Positions 17,173 to 32,612 of a stretch of DNA of 64,000 nt are shown in pieces. The stretch covers positions 310,001 through 374,000 of the forward strand of contig NC_016451.1 of the NCBI RefSeq assembly GCF_000235365.1, in the 5' to 3' direction. The stretch is from Eremothecium cymbalariae DBVPG#7215 (taxonomy: Eukaryota; Ascomycota; Saccharomycetes; Saccharomycetales; Saccharomycetaceae). Position 1 is the stretch's first letter; every line of letters begins with the position of its first letter. The notes beneath the pieces were generated by a model, which searched no databases, was not told the origin of the DNA, and saw only the letters and a list, made by a program, of their open reading frames with translations. A program made the translations under genes and the position numbers.

Positions 17173-19692
17173 TTAGAATCTCTTTTTCTTCCTTATTTTA
17201 CGTGCAAATTCATCGTCATCATCAGAGAGTAATAACTTTTTCCTACCGCCGGTAGTTAGAACATTTCCTTTTTTAGTCGTCACTGACGTCTTGACTGTTG
17301 TTCCTCGTCTCTTAGTTGTTAGCGATGTTACTCGAATTGGCGATGGATTAGTTAACTCCAACTCATCATTTATGGAGCTCGATAAATCGAATTCATCGGA
17401 GTTGGCTGCTTCTTGTTTCTTTGTCTCTACTAGTTTTTTTGTCTCTACTAGTTTTTCTTGCCGCTGCGGTTTTTGGTGTCGTTGCCGCTGCTGTTGTGGA
17501 GGCAGCTGTTGTTCCTGTGCCTTCAGCTGAGATTTCATTGGAAGTTGCTCAGGAATTTGGTTGACAGAATTTGCTGATAAATCGGTAATCTTCGTTAGCT
17601 GTTTCGTTAGCTGCATTATCTGTTTTTCTAACATCTCAATTCTATCTTGATAATCCAATCTTTCAGTAACAAATCCTCGTCTTTCCAAATCCATAGTCTT
17701 CACTTGTTCCTTCAATTGTCGTAATTCATAGTCCTCCTCTTTATTAGTGGATTCAATAAGTTCAATATTGTTAGTTAACTTACGATTTTCTTCTTCAAGT
17801 TCCAATTCGTGAGCCTTCAATTGAACAATATCTACATTAAGCTTATGCAAATGTTCTTGTAATTTTTGAGACTTCTCGAGAGTTTCTTGTTTATCTTTAT
17901 TTGTTGCAGATAGGCTTTCTTGACACCCAGCTAATTTTAACTTCAATGATTCAGTTTCCTGAGTCAGCAATTTCACAACTTCATGTTGAGCTGCAAACTT
18001 TTGTTCAGAAGTGGACCGATGAGATTTCAATTCTTCTGATAGCCTTAGATACTCCTCTACTTTCTTTGAAGTTTCTTGCTTTCTCTCGGCAACTTCTCTT
18101 TCTAGAAGAACGCTGTTATCCTTTAAACTCTCAAGCATTTCATTTTTCTTGAATATCTGGTTATTCAGGTCCTCAATTTCCGTATCCTTACTTTTCATCA
18201 GCGATACAACCTCACTCTTCTGCAAAACGACATTATGGATCTGCGTTTGAAGTTCTGAAAGTCTTTCTTCGTATTTCTCGTTCTTCTTCAATTGCGAACC
18301 AAAACTTTGCAGACTTGTGCCTAGCTTATTAACTTCTTCATGGATACTGTCCTTTAGCTCTATGAAGTGCTCTTGATATTTTTTAGAAGAATCATTTAGA
18401 ACGCATTTAAATTTCTCATTCCCCTGTTGGATTGTTGTAGAAGTGTGTTTGTGCAGCTCGTTCGTCTGATTCCACTTGCTCAGCAAAGTCGTCACTCCTG
18501 AGTCGAACTTGGAGACCAACTTTTTATTGAAATCTTCCAGACTTTCTGAGAGTTTCAAAAGAACAAAGTCATTTTTTTCTCTTATTAAATTAGCCTGTGC
18601 TAAATATTTAGAATCAATGGTTGAACTTAGAGCTTCCACCTTCTGTGTAATCCCACTAGTCACCACATTCCCTACTTGATCAATTTTGGCAGTAACATCT
18701 CCAAACACTTGCGTTACATTTTGCCCATGTTTCTGCAGTAAATCCGTTGAAATAACTCTGAATTCATCCTTTAAATAACCCAATTGCTGTATCAAATCAC
18801 TATTCTTGATCTTTTCTTCACTCAACTGTCCGGCACAATTGTTCAACTCATTTTTTAAATAATCGATTTCAATATCCCTACCCTTTATTTCGGTCTGTTG
18901 ACTCAAATAAGACGATCTAAGGTTCTCTATTGTAGTTTTCAATTCGCTTGATTGTTTGTTATATTGCTTGACTTTCGCCGTCATAGAGTCATACAATTGC
19001 TTCAACTGTTCAATCTTCTTATCACCAGACTTCTTTTGGTCAAACAGCCATTTGGATTTTTCCTCCAATGCATCTAAAAAATTTTGGTAGCTTCCCAATC
19101 GTTCCTTAACTTTATCTATTTCCCGTTTGTACATATCAATCTCCTGCTTCTGTTGTTGGTTTTTCGTCTGCTGTCTCTGTAATTCCTGCTTCAAACTTGA
19201 ACATATCCTCTGGGTATTGGTAAATGCCTCTAACAGAACATCATTCGAAGAAGTATCACCACTAGTACCTGATCCAGCTGCAGAAGGCTTAATGATTGCC
19301 CCCACATCATGACTCTGCCGAAACCCTGTACTACCTTCAGAAACAACCCCATCCTTCACCACTTCCCGAATCTCTGTAATCTCCAACTCATCCTCCTCCT
19401 GCCCCAGATCTACTCCCAATACGGCCGCAGGCTTTGGCGTACTCTCATGAATAATATCCCCATTCTTCTGTCCACAACTCATTATACTACTATTGCTCCC
19501 CGCCGTCACAGACCCACATGTCCCCGATAACTTCAAACCACCATCCGTCCTCTGGAAAAAATGACTATCCAACAACGACGAATCACTACTCTCCTCACTA
19601 ATCTCCTTGCTGCATTCTTTCGACCTCATCTTCGAAAAGATATTAGAACGAGGCTTAAACCCAATATTGTTATCTCTAAAGAAGTTCGACAT
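17173..19692 (-). CDS. ZIP1: ZIP1, synaptonemal-complex transverse filament protein
   Basis: Seen: 839 residues (875 in S. cerevisiae). The N terminus MSNFFRDNNIGFKPRSNIF and SSNDVLLEAFTNTQRICS are near-identical to yeast Zip1. Residues about 160-720 are a long heptad-rich coiled coil. The C terminus carries DEFDLSSSINDELELTNPSPI, a hydrophobic/acidic patch like the SUMO-interacting region, then a basic tail KIRKKKRF. A small tandem duplication gives LVETKK twice near residue 750, in a Gln-rich linker. Known: Zip1 dimers span the central region of the meiotic synaptonemal complex and promote class I crossovers. Its presence implies a species with a synaptonemal-complex-based meiosis. Confidence 0.95.
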   Translation of the reverse strand: MSNFFRDNNIGFKPRSNIFSKMRSKECSKEISEESSDSSLLDSHFFQRTDGGLKLSGTCGSVTAGSNSSIMSCGQKNGDIIHESTPKPAAVLGVDLGQEEDELEITEIREVVKDGVVSEGSTGFRQSHDVGAIIKPSAAGSGTSGDTSSNDVLLEAFTNTQRICSSLKQELQRQQTKNQQQKQEIDMYKREIDKVKERLGSYQNFLDALEEKSKWLFDQKKSGDKKIEQLKQLYDSMTAKVKQYNKQSSELKTTIENLRSSYLSQQTEIKGRDIEIDYLKNELNNCAGQLSEEKIKNSDLIQQLGYLKDEFRVISTDLLQKHGQNVTQVFGDVTAKIDQVGNVVTSGITQKVEALSSTIDSKYLAQANLIREKNDFVLLKLSESLEDFNKKLVSKFDSGVTTLLSKWNQTNELHKHTSTTIQQGNEKFKCVLNDSSKKYQEHFIELKDSIHEEVNKLGTSLQSFGSQLKKNEKYEERLSELQTQIHNVVLQKSEVVSLMKSKDTEIEDLNNQIFKKNEMLESLKDNSVLLEREVAERKQETSKKVEEYLRLSEELKSHRSTSEQKFAAQHEVVKLLTQETESLKLKLAGCQESLSATNKDKQETLEKSQKLQEHLHKLNVDIVQLKAHELELEEENRKLTNNIELIESTNKEEDYELRQLKEQVKTMDLERRGFVTERLDYQDRIEMLEKQIMQLTKQLTKITDLSANSVNQIPEQLPMKSQLKAQEQQLPPQQQRQRHQKPQRQEKLVETKKLVETKKQEAANSDEFDLSSSINDELELTNPSPIRVTSLTTKRRGTTVKTSVTTKKGNVLTTGGRKKLLLSDDDDEFARKIRKKKRF

Positions 19693-20628
19693 TTAGCCGC
19701 CGTAATCAATACTATCAACCACACACAACAAACCAAAAAAAGAACAACTTTTATCCCGTTGTATAAGAAACAACTCGCTGGTCCACCAAAATCTTCACCA
19801 ATCAACTGCTTCCTGCCTTTTAACTCTGTCTCTTGTTCCTTAATAAAACAACCGTTTGCCACTAGTGTTCATCAAATATAAATAAACATTAGTTGAAATC
19901 ACATTTATTATATAAACAAGCAAAATAGGAAAATTCATTGTCCGGAGCAGCCCCGGTCTGGGTTAGCCACAATCCGGTCATTACTTTTTCTCTAAAATCA
20001 AAAAGGAACTGGAAATCAGAAAAATGACCTAGTCCGACATGATCTAACTTTAACACCACGTAAAGCAGTGCAAGAAAAATTAAACTACTCGAGGGGTTTA
20101 GCAACTCTAATTACATGCCATCGAACAATGGTTCATCACGACCACAAATTGTAACAATGGTTTTCCAGCGATAAGAAAAAAGATTGAAATATTGGCAAAC
20201 GTGGACTAGTTTCAATTGAGTTTCGTGGAGGTGAACAAGTAAAAAAATAAATAGCAGCTGGTAAACGCGCTAAGTAGTTTCTTTGCGTTTTATTTAATCA
20301 ATTATTCTCGAAGTAGCTGTCCATTTGATAATGAATTGATAGAACAAGTGGCTAATAATTTCTTTCTCGAACGTGGAGAGATGTATATAATGGAATATAA
20401 TATGTAATATATTATATGTGATTTTCTGTGGGTTAGGAAGTTGCAAAATCGAAGTGATATATAGCGGTGGGATTCCAATCTTCAGTTTGATAAATATAGT
20501 CGACGTTGGTTGGTCGAAAGTTAAGTTCATTTGAGAGTGAAATAGAGGTGATATTCAAATTGACGCTAAGAAAGCAAAGGTAAGTGACAGCAGGAAAGAA
20601 AGACGGCGAACCAGGCAGACGAGACAGA
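19693..20628. promoter_or_regulatory. ZIP1/DPP1 divergent promoter region
   Basis: About 0.94 kb between divergent starts. TATA-like TATATAAT near 20386 on the DPP1 side. No URS1 core (GGCGGC) was noticed next to ZIP1. Short open frames look random. Confidence 0.45.
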
Positions 20629-21513
20629 ATGGGGATAGATAGGCTATCCTTTGGGTTTCGTGTGTTTGCGAAGTACGGGGTGCTGAAGAAGTGGAGGGTT
20701 ACCGATGTTATTCTATGTCTCATATTATTTGGAGTGAATATTCCTATATACCTAGCCAAGCCGTTCCAAAGACAGTTTACGGTTAACGACCTGACGATTT
20801 TACATCCTTATGCAGAACACCAGAGGGTGGGCGATTGGGAGCTCATTGCTTACAGTTTTGTGATTCCCTTTGGGGTTATCCTGCTTCTGTCGTTGGTTCT
20901 ATCCGATTCTAGACACAGATTCTACATTATGTATATCTCTCTTCTTGGGTTATTTTTGTCCTATTTGTCGAATATGCTAATCACAAACTACTTGAAAAAT
21001 TGGATTGGACGCTGTAGACCAGATTTTATTGCTAGATGTCAGCCTCGTGAGGGTCTACAGAATGATGTCCTTTATACAGCAGATGTCTGTACAACAGCGA
21101 ATGAGGATCGGCTCATGGATGGATTTAGAACTACCCCGTCGGGCCACTCAAGTCAGAGTTTTGCAGGCTTAGGGTACTTGTTCCTATGGCTCTCGGGCCA
21201 GTTGCTAACTGAAAAGCCGCTGGTAGGTTCGTGGAGGAAGGCCGTTGCCTTCATTCCAGTGATGGGTGCCGCTATTATTGCCCTTTCAAGAACGCAAGAT
21301 TATAGGCACCACTTTGTTGATGTCATATTAGGAAGTCTACTAGGAATGTGGTTCGCCTGGTGGGCTTATAGGAGGAACTTCCCTCCAATCGATTCACGTG
21401 TTCCTTTCAAGCCTCTATTGGATAACAGTGATGTTGAGCTAGAATCAGAGGAACTTCCTCCAAAGTCTGTCGATGAGGAAATGGCTCCGTTAACCTTGCC
21501 ACCTACTCGCTGA
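20629..21513 (+). CDS. DPP1: DPP1, diacylglycerol pyrophosphate phosphatase
   Basis: Seen: 294 residues from the ATG at 20629 (the upstream extension has no ATG). Six hydrophobic segments. The three-part PAP2 lipid phosphatase signature is complete: KNWIGRCRP (about 122-130), PSGHSS (170-175), and SRTQDYRHHFVD (about 219-230). Known: an Mg2+-independent vacuolar-membrane phosphatase acting on diacylglycerol pyrophosphate, phosphatidate and related lipids. It is zinc-regulated through Zap1 in S. cerevisiae. The tail after residue 260 is acidic. It lies beside ZIP1 and GCN2, as in S. cerevisiae. Confidence 0.94.
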   Translation: MGIDRLSFGFRVFAKYGVLKKWRVTDVILCLILFGVNIPIYLAKPFQRQFTVNDLTILHPYAEHQRVGDWELIAYSFVIPFGVILLLSLVLSDSRHRFYIMYISLLGLFLSYLSNMLITNYLKNWIGRCRPDFIARCQPREGLQNDVLYTADVCTTANEDRLMDGFRTTPSGHSSQSFAGLGYLFLWLSGQLLTEKPLVGSWRKAVAFIPVMGAAIIALSRTQDYRHHFVDVILGSLLGMWFAWWAYRRNFPPIDSRVPFKPLLDNSDVELESEELPPKSVDEEMAPLTLPPTR

Positions 21514-26999
<5,486 letters not shown>

Positions 27000-27311
27000 T
27001 GCGATAGTTTATAGGTTTTCCCACAGCCAAGGATTTCATTTAGAGATTACAATCCTCGAACAAATTAGCCATTACACAATATTTACAGAGTCCTGATGCA
27101 TTTAACAATACCGTCTGCCAACCAGTACTTTTTCATAATTTAGTTTTGTAATATAATTGTATTCAACGCATTTACTATATATAACTTAGTTAAACCAATC
27201 TGCTTCAACATCATATAATACGTGATCTGACTGGTTTGACCCATTATATCAAAGTCTATTGAATTTATCATTAGGCAACCCTTTCAAAAGAGCGATCGAA
27301 AGTACATGTCA
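27000..27311. promoter_or_regulatory. GCN2 3' flank and MED20 promoter
   Basis: 312 bp of AT-rich sequence with no gene seen. TATATAAC at about 27177 lies 135 bp upstream of the MED20 start. Confidence 0.45.
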
Positions 27312-27997
27312 ATGAAGCAGACCGCGTATGTTCATACATTACCTTTAGATATTTTTGCATATTATTATACTAACATTTACCAAGAGTCATCTTTATAGAG
27401 AAAGCCACGCCTTCCACTATCACTCAATTCCATGATGTGCTTTCAACCCATGTTATATCTGTACAAGAAAAATGGTCGTTTGAGTTGAAGACTTTTAGGT
27501 CCAGTGTAAAGAATATTCCCTCAGATGATACTAGAGTTATGTACTCTTTGACACTAACGCATCGTGATAATCAAACTGTAACTATAAAGAAACATTCAGC
27601 TATTGTCACGGGACATCATGTAACCGAACAGCTGACTTCAAATGGGTGTTCTACTGGGTTTCCAGAATCTTTTGATAACATCATAACATCTAAACTATCT
27701 AATATTTGGACGCAAAGACAGTCTATCAAAGGGGACTTCGGGAGTTCGTATAAAACTTCGGATTTGGTAGTTAGAGCGGCAAATGTGTTTTCTTCTAGTG
27801 GGTTTAAAGGATTACTCCTGGAATTGGAGGGGGATGAAAGCTCAGAAATGGATTTTGATACTAAGGTGGAGACCATACAGTCTCTTTTAGATGAAATATC
27901 GAGTCGGGAGTTTAAATTGAGCAAGGATAGAATGAAAGATACCGAACCAAACTTTTTGTGCGATTTAGCCTATCAGTATGTGAAAGTTTTAGATTAG
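27312..27997 (+). CDS. SRB2: MED20 (SRB2), Mediator head subunit, two exons
   Basis: Seen: exon 1 is 27312-27325 (MKQT plus two bases) and exon 2 is 27385-27997. Splicing GTATGT...TACTAAC...AAG joins them as MKQTAVIFIEKATPSTITQF, matching the yeast Srb2 start MGKSAVIFVERATP. The rest matches throughout (KLSNIWTQRQSIKGD, FSSSGFKGLLLEL, CDLAYQYVK). The product is 208 residues (210 in S. cerevisiae). An unspliced reading would start at an internal codon and lose about 35 conserved residues. Known: Med20 pairs with Med18 in the head module of Mediator and contacts RNA polymerase II. SRB2 of S. cerevisiae also has an intron near its start. Confidence 0.93.
27326..27384 (+). other. Spliceosomal intron of MED20 (59 bp)
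   Basis: 5' splice site GTATGT at 27326, perfect branch site TACTAAC at 27368-27374, 3' splice site AAG ending at 27384, 11 nt beyond the branch A. The exon join restores the conserved AVIF residues. Confidence 0.9.
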
Positions 27998-28095
27998 GTG
28001 TAGTTTAGATTACGCAAAACTGTAATTGTCTTTGAAAAAAATGTGAAATGAAACCAATAATAACCTTGGGATGGATCATTAAATAAAATTACTTC

Positions 28096-29142
28096 CTAAT
28101 TAGCTAGTTTGCTTAGCAAATCCTGAATGCTAGAAGTGATAGAATTTTGTTCATCCGGAGTAATGGCGGCGGCGTCCGTATTCAACATGGCAGTAGGCTC
28201 ATAACCACTATTCATAACATCATCCGAGGCAAATACCTTAACTCGCTTGAGTTGAGGATCCGACTCATCTTCTGAGGACCTTTTTTTAGACTTGGAATCG
28301 TCGTCACTTTCTTCAGAAGAATTTTCACTATCAATTTCTTGCTCATAAGTGGGTAAGACATCGTCATTTACTGCTGATGAAGTTTGTACGTTAGATGGAT
28401 CCTTCAAAGATAGTAAGAGATCTATTTCACTTATAGAGTCCAGTTCACTATTTAATACCTTTTTTTGCTCTTCTCCCAAAGTTTCTAAGTGCTTTAAAAG
28501 TGTTCTTCTCATATCGATTGATTTGTGTAATATTTCCTTCGCTGAGGTCGCAATTTTTGTTACTGTCTTGAAGTTCTCAGGATAAACCATACTTTTGGGA
28601 TCAAGTGCATCCAAGGATTTCTCAAATTTTAGCCTAGTAGACTTTATGCTTGGAGTATATTTACCTAAAGATTGGTACAGTGATGTGATGTCTTCAATCT
28701 TACTGTCGGCATTGTTTGATGAACCGGTACTAGTTGGTTTTCCTTTCTTAATATGGTCCTCTATCTTGGCCAATACGTTCTCTGATAGGATTTGCCTCTG
28801 CCTCCAGATATGAACCACTCTTTTTACCTTCTTTTGTAGCTCCTGTGGCAAATCTGGAAATACTTGGCTAAATACTTCAGGTAAAACCTTACCAAATTCA
28901 TTTCCAAATTGTAATATACGTTTATGTTTTGCCTGCTGGATAACATCATTAACTAAATATATCGCCAGCAGCTTCCTTCTTGTGTTAGTAGTCGTCATTA
29001 AAATGTATTTGGACCAGCTTTGGGCAACCACATGAGCTTCTTTGTATAATGTCAATAACCACTTAGAAGCGCCAACAATTGATTCTTGCGTCTCGTCCAA
29101 CCCATTAAGCTTTCCAATAAACTGTTCCTCAGAAAATGACAT
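28096..29142 (-). CDS. RTT103: RTT103, CTD-interacting termination factor
   Basis: Seen: 348 residues. The N-terminal CID (about 1-130) opens MSFSEEQFIGKLNGLDETQE and has NTRRKLLAIYLVNDVIQQAK and VVHIWRQRQIL, the typical CID helices. A helical middle (LDPKSMVYPENFKTVTKIA) and a Ser/Asp/Glu-rich tail follow. Known: Rtt103 binds Ser2-phosphorylated Pol II CTD and, with Rat1-Rai1, promotes transcription termination. The acidic tail is followed by a further segment (ITSSIQDLLSKLAN) that may be an additional helix. The gene is divergent from HRQ1 across only 86 bp. Confidence 0.93.
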   Translation of the reverse strand: MSFSEEQFIGKLNGLDETQESIVGASKWLLTLYKEAHVVAQSWSKYILMTTTNTRRKLLAIYLVNDVIQQAKHKRILQFGNEFGKVLPEVFSQVFPDLPQELQKKVKRVVHIWRQRQILSENVLAKIEDHIKKGKPTSTGSSNNADSKIEDITSLYQSLGKYTPSIKSTRLKFEKSLDALDPKSMVYPENFKTVTKIATSAKEILHKSIDMRRTLLKHLETLGEEQKKVLNSELDSISEIDLLLSLKDPSNVQTSSAVNDDVLPTYEQEIDSENSSEESDDDSKSKKRSSEDESDPQLKRVKVFASDDVMNSGYEPTAMLNTDAAAITPDEQNSITSSIQDLLSKLAN

Positions 29143-29228
29143 CTTAACTGATATTTGTTAAATCCTTTTTATGTTTTATGGTTTGAATTAGTGGCCTTTA
29201 TCAAGGACTACTTTCTAGTCTTATTTGC

Positions 29229-32200
29229 ATGAACTTTCAAACTTTTCAAACATTATTGGCGAAGAATATCGCTAAGATACATAACGAGTGGAACATGGAA
29301 CACCCTTCAAAGAAAGCAAGGATAGATGGTTTTGAGGAGTTGAAAGTTATATTCTTTAAATTAAATACGTTTTATACCTTTCTAATAGGAAGAAAGCATG
29401 TGTTAACGAGTTTTGAGACCCTAAAGGGTCCTATTGAACAGTCTATACACAGAGAGTTAAAGATAGAGGACCTTAATAAAATTGTAGTATTGATGCCAGG
29501 AGATGCTGTATTAAAATATGTTGACATGAACCAGATTTGCACTGAGACAAAGATCTTCGATTTTAATAAGGGTGGGTATCAACAAAAGGACAGTGATATC
29601 TTTGAATTAAAGCAAAATGACTTCGAAAATGAAGCTGAGGAAACACAGATATTATTATTCGAGTTTACTGATGGTATTATGCGTGGGCATAATACAAGAG
29701 CTGAATATGGGGGCCAGGTAAAGTTGCCTGAATACTCTGCTGAAGAAATGAAGAAGATGATTCTTAAGCGAAAACAAATATTTATCGAAAAACTAGAGAC
29801 GTTTACCTCCAAAAATAAGGCAGAAGGTAGGGATCCTTGGGATGAGCTATCTAGGTTATCTCTAGAGAAACTACCACAGAAAACTGTCTATCTAGATCCA
29901 GTCGAAGCTATGATGAACGCGAAAAACAGGAAAACACATATCATTGTCGATGAGGAGGCTAATTCTAGTCGACCTACTATAGATGTATTGATCAAGAAAT
30001 TGGAGTCTTCAGAGATTCACAATAATCAAATAAGTGCAACCCACAGAATACCTGCACGGAAAGCTAAATATGGTGACTTAAACTTTAAAATGTCAAATGA
30101 AATTTATCAAGCTTTCGAACACGACAGACTATATTCACATCAATCTGATTCACTGAATGCTATACATTCTGGTGAAAATGTCATAATAACTACATCCACT
30201 TCTTCAGGCAAATCGTTGATTTACCAGCTTTCGGCTATGGAACTTTTAAGCAAAGATCATAATTCTACATTCATGTATATTTTCCCTACAAAAGCCTTAG
30301 CACAGGATCAAAAGAGATCATTTCAACAACTTCTTGCAAAAATACCTGAGCTATGCAACGTAATTGTGGATACTTATGATGGCGATACTAGCCAGCAAGA
30401 TAGAAGTTTTATCAGAAAAAATGCTAGAGTTATATTCACAAACCCAGATATTATCCATACTAGTATTTTACCCAACCACCCTAATTGGAGACACTTCTTA
30501 ATGCACCTGAGACTTGTGGTGGTAGATGAGCTACATATCTATAAAGGGTTATTTGGTTCGCACGTTAGCCTTGTCATGCGTAGATTGTTAAGGATTGTAA
30601 AAGGGTTTTACGAAAATGCAAAACTGCAATTTATTTCATGTTCCGCCACTTTGAAGAGGCCAGTTGATCACATGAAGCACATATTTGGCATTGATCAAGT
30701 CACTTTAATTGATAAAGATGGTTCTCCTAATGGTGATAAATACCTTGTTATATGGAATCCTCCTATATTGTCCCAGCATCAGAGAAAAAGGCAAAATTTC
30801 ATTCATGAGAGTGCCAAAATTTTAGTACAATTAATATTAAACAATGTTAGGACTATAGCCTTTTGTTATGTTCGCCGTGTTTGTGAACTATTAATGAAGG
30901 AGGTTAGAAATATCTTCAAAGAAATGGGAAGACTGGATTTGATTAATGAAGTAATGTCTTATAGAGGCGGCTATTCAGTGACTGATAGACGTAAAATTGA
31001 GCAGGAAATGTTTCATGGAGGCTTGAGAGCTGTTATAGCTACCAATGCTTTAGAATTAGGTATTGATATTGGTGGATTAGATGCAGTATTGATGTGTGGC
31101 TTCCCTTTGTCCTTAGCAAACTTTCACCAGCAAAGTGGTAGAGCTGGTAGGAGAAACAACGACTCTTTGACGATAGTGGTTGCAAGTGACTCTCCAGTTG
31201 ACCAGCACTATGTGTTGCATTCTGAAGTTTTACTTGAATCCAATAATTCTGATGCATATCAGGAGTTAGCTCTGGATTTTGATAATGTTATGATTTTAGA
31301 AGGTCATATACAGTGCGCAGCATTTGAGTTACCAATCCGGCTTGAGAGGGATTCAAAGTATTTTATCAATCACCTCGAAGCTATATGTAAGAAAAGGCTG
31401 CAATGTGATAAAAATGGCTATCACTCAAGCAATAAGTATTTGCCATGGCCAGCAAAATTGGTTTCTTTGAGAGGAGTAGCAGAAGATCATTTTGCTGTTG
31501 TCGATATAACTAACGGAAAAAACATGGTAATCGAAGAAGTTGAAGCTTCTAGGACGACTTTTACATTATACGAGGGTGGTATTTTCATTCATCAAGGTTA
31601 TCCATATTTAATTAAGGAGTTCAATGTCGATGAAAAGTATGCTAAGGTACTTAGGGTAGATGTTGATTGGTTGACAAGCCAAAGAGATTTTACAGATGTA
31701 GATCCTCAGGAAATTGAAATGGTGCGTTCTTTAATAGATAGTGACGTTCCAATATATTTCGGAAGAATCCAGACCAAAATGGTCGTTTTTGGGTTCTTTA
31801 AGATCGACAAGTACAATAGAATACTCGATGCTGTTGAAACCCACAATCCACCAGTGATCATCAATTCGAAAGGTTTATGGATTAACATTCCAAATATAGC
31901 TTTGGATTTAATAAAAGAACATCAATTAAATATGGCAGGAGGTATACATGCAGCCCAACACGCAATAATTGGATTGCTTCCTAGATTTATTGTTGCTGGC
32001 GTTGATGAAATTAATACAGAATGCAAGGCTCCTGAGAAGGAGTTTGCAGAGAGACAAACTAAAAGAATAAGACCAGCTAGACTGATATTTTACGATTCTA
32101 AAGGTGGAAAACATGGATCTGGCCTTTCTGTTAAGATGTTTGATCACATAGATGATATAATACACGGTGCTCTCCAGAGGGTCGAAGAGTGTCCTTGTGA

Positions 32201-32534
32201 AAACGGTTGTCCGGATTGTGTCGCAGCAGCATATTGCAAGGAAAACTCTCTTGTAATTTCGAAGCCAGCATCAATTATAATTCTTCATTCAATATTGGGC
32301 CATGATATATCGACATATATACACAGAATCAAAGATGGACCCGAGCCGACCATGCCGGATGTTAAGGTAGAAACAGTTCAGCCGGTATTAGAGCAAGTAA
32401 AGTTTGCGCCGGATTTCAGAGTTATTGATGCCAGGTGCAGCAAAGTCCCTAAAAATAAAGAATTGCTCATTACATCTCAAGAACATATAGACGCCAAGTC
32501 TAAACAGGAACAGGAAGCGCCTCCATCTTCTTAG
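29229..32534 (+). CDS. HRQ1: HRQ1, RecQ4-type 3'-5' DNA helicase
   Basis: Seen: 1101 residues. Helicase motifs in order: TSTSSGKSLIYQ (Walker A, about 319-330), FPTKALAQDQ, VVDELHIYKG (DExH box as DELH, about 431), SCSATL, ATNALELGIDIGGLD, and QQSGRAGRRN (motif VI). The C-terminal DUF1998 region carries the Cys cluster CPCENGCPDCV. Known: Hrq1 is the yeast counterpart of human RECQL4, with roles in interstrand crosslink repair and telomere maintenance. The N terminus is longer and charged, as in the family. It converges on SRP101. Confidence 0.94.
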   Translation: MNFQTFQTLLAKNIAKIHNEWNMEHPSKKARIDGFEELKVIFFKLNTFYTFLIGRKHVLTSFETLKGPIEQSIHRELKIEDLNKIVVLMPGDAVLKYVDMNQICTETKIFDFNKGGYQQKDSDIFELKQNDFENEAEETQILLFEFTDGIMRGHNTRAEYGGQVKLPEYSAEEMKKMILKRKQIFIEKLETFTSKNKAEGRDPWDELSRLSLEKLPQKTVYLDPVEAMMNAKNRKTHIIVDEEANSSRPTIDVLIKKLESSEIHNNQISATHRIPARKAKYGDLNFKMSNEIYQAFEHDRLYSHQSDSLNAIHSGENVIITTSTSSGKSLIYQLSAMELLSKDHNSTFMYIFPTKALAQDQKRSFQQLLAKIPELCNVIVDTYDGDTSQQDRSFIRKNARVIFTNPDIIHTSILPNHPNWRHFLMHLRLVVVDELHIYKGLFGSHVSLVMRRLLRIVKGFYENAKLQFISCSATLKRPVDHMKHIFGIDQVTLIDKDGSPNGDKYLVIWNPPILSQHQRKRQNFIHESAKILVQLILNNVRTIAFCYVRRVCELLMKEVRNIFKEMGRLDLINEVMSYRGGYSVTDRRKIEQEMFHGGLRAVIATNALELGIDIGGLDAVLMCGFPLSLANFHQQSGRAGRRNNDSLTIVVASDSPVDQHYVLHSEVLLESNNSDAYQELALDFDNVMILEGHIQCAAFELPIRLERDSKYFINHLEAICKKRLQCDKNGYHSSNKYLPWPAKLVSLRGVAEDHFAVVDITNGKNMVIEEVEASRTTFTLYEGGIFIHQGYPYLIKEFNVDEKYAKVLRVDVDWLTSQRDFTDVDPQEIEMVRSLIDSDVPIYFGRIQTKMVVFGFFKIDKYNRILDAVETHNPPVIINSKGLWINIPNIALDLIKEHQLNMAGGIHAAQHAIIGLLPRFIVAGVDEINTECKAPEKEFAERQTKRIRPARLIFYDSKGGKHGSGLSVKMFDHIDDIIHGALQRVEECPCENGCPDCVAAAYCKENSLVISKPASIIILHSILGHDISTYIHRIKDGPEPTMPDVKVETVQPVLEQVKFAPDFRVIDARCSKVPKNKELLITSQEHIDAKSKQEQEAPPSS

Positions 32535-32612
32535 TTGGCCATCAAAACATTTAAAATTAGTCAAACAAAAATCAACATATAGATATATATGCATTATTAG
32601 TAAACTTATGTA

